Shown here: positions 13,901-22,900 of the stretch, one piece after another | How positions within the stretch are numbered: the first letter of the stretch is position 1 | Layout: the number at the start of each line of letters is the position of its first letter | Origin: Hemicentrotus pulcherrimus | Taxonomy: Eukaryota; Echinodermata; Echinoidea; Camarodonta; Strongylocentrotidae | Length of the DNA: 29,418 bases | Reading direction: 5' to 3' | NCBI GenBank assembly: GCA_003118195.1 | Contig: BEXV01000558.1 | Location: 24,619 to 54,036 of the forward strand | Position numbers and translations under genes: made by a program | Notes under the pieces: generated by a model | Told to the model about the DNA's origin: nothing | Database searches by the model: none | What the model saw: the letters and a program-made list of their open reading frames with translations, nothing else

Positions 13901-16900
13901 ATTTTGCATTCTTTATCATGCAGTAGATTGTTAGTTTATAACAGCAGGGCTTAAATGTATCCAAGGCCGCCAAGGCCATGGCTGTGGATGCCCTTTTGAT
14001 TGGCCTCAATGCCCCTCTCATTGGCCTTGGAGATTTTGTGTGCCCTTTCCAATTCTTCCTATTTGTGCTGTAATATAGGAATGTGCCCTACAGAAAAGTG
14101 GCCTTGCCCTAAAAATATTGAAATTTAAGGCCTGTAACAGCAATATGGACAAACTAATACAAATGTGCAGAAGGATGAAGTTATATTTCTACTTTATTGC
14201 CATTGGGCTTTATTAATATCAGTGATAGTTGCATAAATCAACCAGACCTGTAATGGTGCTTTCCCCAGCCTTTTATTTGATTTTATATTCTGACGGAAGA
14301 GAAAAGAATTGAAGTGTGTGTATGTCATTTATTTTTGTCCACCTATTATCTAGCTAATAATGATTGTACGTTATCATGCTATGTAGATATCAAAATGGAG
14401 ATGTCTATGAAGGCGAATTCCAAGACGGTGTCAAACATGGTCATGGGACCCTCCAAATTGGCAACGCAGCCGTCCACGACATCTACATTGGCAACTGGCG
14501 CCATGGGAAGAGACACGGCTAAGGAGTGATGGACGATAACTCACGAGGAGAGAAATACATGGGCCTTTGGCAGGATGATCATCGTCATGGCAACGGATTA
14601 GTGATTACGCTGAGTGGGTTGTACTATGAAGCTGTCTTTGCTCATAACAAAGTCAATGTGAGTGTTGAAGATTTACTTACATTGAACAGAAGAAAACAAG
14701 TATGGGTTTTTTTCATGAAACTTACAGAGCATGAAAGCATATCAACATTTTAATACTCGCTATTACATCAATAGAGAAATAGGCGTTAATGTTTGGAGAT
14801 CTCATGTAAACAAAAAAATCAATGTGTACACCAATAGGTAAGAACCAGAGCAAAATATATTCAGTTGTGTGGAGAATAGTTACCTGTATTACAACTTGAA
14901 TATGAAGAAAAACAACAAAAAAGCATGGGATATTTTGCTTTTCCCCATGAATACTCTTTACATACAATGTTGCACCAGTTTTAAGTATATTGCAATTTAC
15001 CACTCAAGTGTCCAAGAAATAAAACAGGATCTGTTTAGACCACTCGTCCTAATCTTTAGGTGGAAACTGCACCATGTTTGACTGCATCTCTCATCTTTAT
15101 ATATCCTCTATCCTTCATATTGACAGAGCGCTGGTGTCCTAGTCACTGAAGATGGAACATGCTATGAAGGGGAGTTAGCTACAGGACCCACACTCAACGG
15201 AAAGGTAAAAATAGCGTATTAACAGACCACAAGACACATAATCTTATCATTAGGAAAAGAAAAACAAAACAAAAAAAACTTAATACATTTTACAGTGTAC
15301 ATTGCCAGGTTGTGGTACATGTAGTAACAACAAATTGAACCTGAAAGAAATCTTTACTTCTACATTGTCTTTCCCTATTTAATAGACTTCATGATGATGA
15401 CACAGCATAGTATATGTACGTATAGATGCAAATATGGTCACTCTTTGGAATTGATTTCCATTTCTATTTGACTTTGTAGGGTACCTTAACTCTGCCCAAT
15501 GGAGATGTATTGGAAGGCACCTTCAACGGTATCTGGGGAGATGGAGTCAAGATAAACGGTACCTTCAGCAAGGGCATGATGGATCAACAGGTTAAAAGAC
15601 CATGGTAAGGATATCTTCAATTCAACAAGTGTAACAGAAATGGTCTGTTTTGTCTCCCATGAAAAGCATTTGTAAATGAAAGCTTTAAATACATGAAAAG
15701 ACCACCTGCCTATAAAGACTACTCTTTCTTGTCTCCTTGTAGCTGTAACTGTCTTTTGATTGTCATATGTATTTATTGGTTGTGGCAGAGAAACTGAACC
15801 TGGGCTCTGTTCATAAAACTTCTTGTCAATAATAAAAGCTAAAAATTGTATGACAAATTTTCTCTCAGCCAATCAAATGCATAGATTTCAGTAGCTTTGA
15901 ACTGTTAAAATCTTTTTGTTGATAAGAAGATTTATGAAACATGGCCTAGAGTTTAAAAAAAAAAAAATTTACCTATTATTTCCATTCTTCTCTCACTCTG
16001 ACCAGTGCTATAGGGAGACACACCGTGTACCCAGACCAGAAGTGGGAAGACATCTTTGGGCAGTGTAGAACACTGCTAGGGTTTGTAGACTGCACTCCTC
16101 CTGACTCTCACAAGGCTTGGGAGGCGGTCGCCGTGGCACTCTCTAGTGGACATAGACTACAGGATACCAAGGAGGGGTAAATAAACAAATTGATTTGTTT
16201 CTTCTATATTTCATACTTCTTAGTTTTGAAACTTGAGGAAAATCCAGATACATGTAATAAGAAAGTTATGAATTTTCAAAGGTAGGATTGATCACACAAG
16301 TATGATTTCTCATGCAAGAGAATCTGTACATGGTTTGTACTGAGAATTATGAGAAGAAAATAGGCCATTCTGTAAAGTTGTGGTAGGAATAGGTCTGTTT
16401 GCGGAGAGCGTCATCTGTCATAGGACACAGGCCTGATGAAGCATTATCTTTGGAGAAAAAAATGAAAATTATAGAGAAATTAATATTCAAAAGAAATGGA
16501 GAGCTGGTTACCATGCTTCATTAAAGCCAAGTTTTTGCCAGAGTGGACTCTCCTCAAGATTCCTCTTTGTTTCTCTTGATGTAGTTTTGAGAGGAGGATA
16601 TCACTTGAAGGTCTAGAGAGGATACCTACACACAACCGAGGCAAGATCACTCAAGAAGATTACACCTCCATACAGGAGTACTTAGACAAGGTGAGAATCA
16701 GTCAGGAAACAAATCACTAAGAAAAAGCTTCTTTAAAGACCCTATCAGATAAAAATACAACTTGATATAAATAGAAAACTGAATGAATGTAGAATACAAT
16801 TTAATATAAAGGAATAAAAAGTATTTACCCTTTCATTATTGCACAAAAGCAAATTAAAACCTCATTTTCTGCACCCCTCCAATTACAGGTCAACAGGGGT

Positions 16901-19900
16901 CAAATTTGCCAAATTTACAGTGACGACATAACATATGGACCCCATTGGTTCACCTACATATAGCTGAGGCAATGAGCCGTGCTTAATTAATGCAAAGTCA
17001 TTGTCAAAATGCGTGCTCCACATAAGATAGCAAGTTTTTAGGTCGACAACTTCCAATTTTCAAAGCTTTGGATTTTGAGTTTTCAGAGAGCAGATACTCC
17101 CCCCTCTGATACAATGTACTACTTTTGTAATGTGGTAGTTTTAATTTAAACATGTTACCATCCTTCCTACCTTTATTGCTTTGCTAAGCTATATGGGAAT
17201 TAGATCAATCTTACCACATCCTAGGGAGACTGGTAGGTGATCTTGTGTATTGCTCACTTAGCTATAGTTATGTTTATATATATATATATATATACTCTGT
17301 ATCTGAAATAAAATATTGTAAAATATGATTACCACTCGTTTCTATTCTTTCTATTGTACTTCAAAGGCATTTGATCACCCCCAAGAGAGACGTGTAGATA
17401 CATGCAAACTTTTCATTTGTCTACAAGGCGTTATTTGAAATCAAACAACATGACCTGCATTCCATTATCTATACTTACCTATTTGACTTCTCTTTGGGGA
17501 TATTGATGAATAATATTGTTGATGTGTACTGAGCTACAGTGTATATATCAATTCATGAAAAATGATATCACATTTCCTCTCTATACTGTATGTATAGGCA
17601 TTTTGATCACCCTTTGCACCCCTTTGGGAGATTGGTGAATAATCAATTTGTTGTCTACCTGTCTTTATGTCTGATCTAAAATAAAACATTTAACTTGATC
17701 ACCATTCCATTTTAATCCTCTCTGTGTACTTCAAAGGCATTTGATTTAATTCTCTATGGAGACTATATAACAGATGCTTAAACACATTCCTGACCATCCT
17801 TTCTAATCTTGACTTCGCAGGCCTTTGACCACCCCCTGCACCCACTGGGGAGATTGGTTGATAATCTTGTCAATGTCTACCGAGCCACCTACATCGGTGT
17901 AGGAGCTCATCACTGGCTGCTCCTGTATGCTGTCACTGAGATCCATTCTTACGTCAAGAGACTCTACAATCTCTTAAGGTCAGTTCAAATTACATCAACC
18001 TGCTGTTAATTCAAATTCCGATGGAAATATATACCAAAATGCATTCCCCATCTGCACTAAACACTGGAATACCACATGTTGCTGATTAATAATGATTCTA
18101 TACAGAAAGTTGAAAGTACAGTGAAACCAGAAAATAAAGGCAACACAAGGAAAACATGAAAAGTGGTATTTATAGGCAAATGGTCTTTATGTACAGGTTC
18201 CTATAGTACAGGTTTCAAATGAGAAACCAGATTCAAGGGAAACAAAAAATGTGGTCTTCATAGCAAGGTGGTCTTCCTATACAGGTGGTCGCTAGAGCAG
18301 TTTGACTGTACATGATAGCTGAGGGCAATCTAAACGCTTGTAGGTCCTTGTGGCTTTTAATTTAAAAGCAGTCAAGTGTAATTTCCTATCCATGCAATGC
18401 CTCATCTTTGCTGTAAGCTATAGGATGTTTAGCTTGAAGCCTGTTGAAATTACCTCTGCCTAAAAGATTGAAAGTGATATCCAGCAGAGAAGATGACAAT
18501 TCTGTATCATCTGTAGCGCATCTTTATATCTTCCTTCATGAATTACTGAACGTTCTTTGAACTTGTCATAATTTTTGTGAATTGAATGATTGCTTACAGA
18601 GTGCTGTTTCCTGACTTACCAAGCGAAGAGCCAAGAGTGAAGACCCCTGTGATGGAACAAACCCCTTCCTTTCATTACTACTATGACTACGGTGAAGCGC
18701 CCTCAATGCAACCACAGAATGCACCATATAGTAGCTCCACAGAGAAGGACAAGGATGACATGTAAGTCAGTAGACCGGACTAAGGGTATGATTTAGTTTA
18801 CTCTGATGCCTTTTCTAGAGTCACTATGGTAGGCAAGAGAATGAGCGAAATGAACAGCAATACATTAAGAGAGGACCATTTTTGAAAATGTATGTTGTTT
18901 TGCAACTTTCCCTGACTAAATCCAACTATTACTGTAAAACCAAAAGCATTGGCATATTCCGCCAGCGGTACAGATGTGTGAAACAAAGATCAACATAGAT
19001 GAATCCATATTTGAACTGCTTTTTATTATGCCTCCGCTACAACGTAGCCGGAGGCATTATGTTTTCGGGTTGTCCGTCCGTCCGTCCGTCCCGTCCTTGT
19101 GATCGCGTTATCTCAAGAACCGATTGATGGATTCCTGCCAAACTTGAGTCATGTATGTATCTTACAGAGCCAATGAACTGATTAGATTTTGGGGTCACAA
19201 GGTCAAAGGTCAAAGGTCCCAGGGCTCATTTTATATATCCAAAAATAGCTTGTGATTGCATTATCTCAAGAACGGATTGATGGATTCCTGCCAAACTCAG
19301 GTAATGTATGTATCTTGCAGAGCCAATGAACTGATTAAATTTTGGAGTCACTAAATTCAAGGTCAAAGGTCACAGGCTCATTATGTATGCAAAAATGGCT
19401 TGTGATCGCGTTATCTCAAGAACCGATTGATGGATTCCTGCCATACTTAAGTCATGTATGTAGCTATGTATCTTACACAGCCAATGAACTGATTAGATTT
19501 ACGGGTCATCAGGTCAAAGGTCATGTGGCTCATTATGTATGCCTATAAATAGCTTGTGCATGCATTATCATTAAAACCCTAAGATGGATTACAATCAAAC
19601 TTTAATTTCAAAAATTGTTTCTGTTTGGTTTGTAAAATTTCTCTTTGGCGGAGGCATCATTTTCGACTGCGCGCAGTCGAAGTTCCATCTAGTTTTCTTT
19701 AACTTCATTTCCTGAAAACAATGATTGCAAACTATTTGCAAAAGTTTTAAATCTTAAAATCTGTTGCATTTACATTATGTGTTTATTCATTTATTCTTAG
19801 TGTGTATTACAGAGAGAATATGGATAACTTTGATTTATGTTTGATTTCAGATCACACCAGATAACAAGCGAGGGCCTCCTTCACCCGACCCTCCTACCCC

Positions 19901-22900
19901 GCCTCTACCCTGTTATCTTCACTCTGTATGCTCTCCGTAATGAGAAGGAAGATGAGCATTACAGAGATAGACTGGCTAGGCTCAACAAACAGTCTGATCT
20001 AGGTCTTATGGCTTACCTGGGAGTAGACCAGTAAGTATTCACAATAAACCCCTCTAAAATGTTGGGAGCCCCACATTCACCAAAAAATCATAATGTGAAA
20101 AAGGATGTCATTTAAGACACACTTCTGCAAAGGTCCCCTTCCCCCAAATAACAAAAAAATGAATAAAAAATGTGTTTGAAGACAAATATTTGTAAAAGAA
20201 TACATAATTTGGGTTTTTCTGTTGTACGCAGAAAACCTAAATTTCGTATTCTTTCATCAATATTTGACCTCAAACACATTTGTTTTAAAAATCCTTGCAG
20301 AAATGTGTTTTAAATGACATCCTCTTTCACATTATGAAACAATTCAAATGAATTTTTGCCATCAAATACTTTAGAGGGGCTTTAGTACATAGAGGGACAG
20401 ATTTGTCAAAAAATCTTAACTTTTCCTTCTCAAAGTGGCACCAGTTATAGTGAGTTTCTTTCTTAACTTGGAATGTCGTCTACTTATAGCCATAGGGTGT
20501 TGACTGCTTTACTTTGATACACAGTGAACATCCTTTGGGCTTTCATTGCGAATACTAAAGTTTTTGATAAATGTAGCATATTACCATAATGTAAAAAATA
20601 CTCATTTTACTTTTCAATACATGTTACCGATTCACAAATCTTTATAATTGTTTTACTTCAAGATATTGATATAAATACCAACTGCATTATGTGCTGCAGC
20701 AGGAACTGTAATCTTTACCATGCTATGGATTAATGAAACTAAACGATCACCATAAACCTCCATGAGTTATTTCATCTTTTATTTGTGTTGCCAAATTGAA
20801 TACTATTCATTTATGTAGAATAGTACAAGTTGTTGGTTTTATGTTTATCAGCATATATTTGATTTGGTGAACCCATAGTTGTATGAATCTTCATGTATAT
20901 GATAGAAATGTCAATTATAGTATTTTTTTTTCTACAGGAAATTCTGGAAAGTTGATGAGACCACACTAGCTAATCCTGGAAAGGTATTAATTATTTAATG
21001 AATTTTGATGTGTACGTGTGAGTTTTCAATGTTGTATGTATTCACATTCAGCATTTTATTCAACACTTTACCAAATCACCTTGTCAGTGTGCATGTCATC
21101 TGTACTTACATTTATTATATTGCTTTTTACAGAAGTGATAGTGAAGTGCCAATCATACAGAATAACAATTGTTTTCAGTTATATGTACATGTATTTCCCC
21201 CTTTAAAAGTGACATTGAAAACTACATTACAAGGATTAATTCAATGACCAATTTTCTTGTTTTAATTGGTCATTAAACAAGAGAATTGGTCATTAGTCGA
21301 CCATGAAGCCAATCACTTAAGTGCTCGATCAATCCCATGATAGACAGTACAATTGAAAAGCTCTCCTATTGAGAGAGTGATGAGCTAATTACACCATTAT
21401 GTGTTCAAACGCAATTGGGGGATTAGCTCCTGTTATTCATGTGTGTTTATGATAACACCAAGGTTAACTGTAAAACAGCTGGTATCTATAGAAAGTTTTA
21501 CTTCCTTTTTTGAACAGTTTCCTTTGTTTGTTTTTTTCTCCCTAATTGTTGAACTAAGTCATGATGCATGTAACAATAGCATATCACTACCCGTGGAATA
21601 TGCTGCCAATATTTCTTTCAAAAATAAGATTTGGCTGGGACAGTTTTTGCTTCCATTGTTATAGTGTTTAATTTGAAATTTGATCTCTGCCATTTTCTGT
21701 GAAATTATGATAGGATATACATGTACATGTACAGGTAAATCAATCAACAACAGCCTACTATAAGGCACAAAAAAGGAAATAAGGTGAAAAAAGAAAAATT
21801 ATTAATATTAACTTCATATGGACCCTTTATTTTGCCTTTATCTCTCCATGTGCACATCATATTTTCTTTTTGAGATAGACAACACTTTAAATATACCTAT
21901 TTCAATTTTTAACTCGTTCAAGTATATTAGAGGTAAAGAAACTCCTTCTGAAACAAGTTTTGGTGTATATTATGTTAAAGAATCATTGTTTTACATTCAT
22001 TCAATTCTTACGTTTCATTATTACAGCTCAAAGAGACGAAGGACGCATCTTTCCTGGAGGCCATCGAGAGCCTGCAGAACATCAGTACAACCTTCTGTCC
22101 CATTGACAAGCTGCACGTCATAGAGGCATCCTTCGAAGGGATCAACAACGTGGTCAACTCTCAGCATAATGAGGGCCATGTATGGTCCATGGATGACCTC
22201 TTCCCTGTCTTCCAGTATGTGGTGGTCAGAGCAAGGTCAGTGTGTCACTTAACCCGTAGGCGCAATACATTGACCACTCTTTTCTTGTAGGCAATGGCTT
22301 AACTTTCTGTAGAGGTGCCTTATACCTCTTTCACATTCACTGTTAAAGGGGGGGGGGGGATCTGGACTGAATCCAGACTCTGTCTAGACCCAATAACTGA
22401 TATGGAAGTCATCAGTCATACTGCACTGATGAAGAGGGTTGAATCTGGAATGAATTCAGACTAGACCCAAAAGCTGATATGAAAGGTAAAAGCATCATCG
22501 TGCTCACACTCAGTCTGGATTTCTTGATCATTTTGAGATGATGGTTGGGTTAAGTTTTGTGATTCCATAATGGAGGTATATTTCCAATTAATTTATGGCA
22601 TTTATGCTGTACATAAAGCAAAGTGAATTAAAACCATGTCCTACATCATTCCCATCGTGTAATGATTGCTTGACATTTTTCAGTTTCATGTATTAAACAC
22701 CAGAGGCAAATTTGTATGATTGAGAATGGGGTTTGGTACAAGCAAGGCATATAGTTACAAATACCCCTCATTGCATAGAACATATAATGCATACATAATG
22801 TCATTCAGTTCAATTCAGTTCAGTTTCATTTCATTTAAAAAATGACTCATTTTCTGTTGTTTGTACAGGATTCCTCATCTAGGTTCTGAGATCCAGTTTA

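Noticed and set aside
15486..15872. 128-codon minus-strand open frame
   Set aside because: Overlaps exon O antisense and a MITE; a shadow frame.
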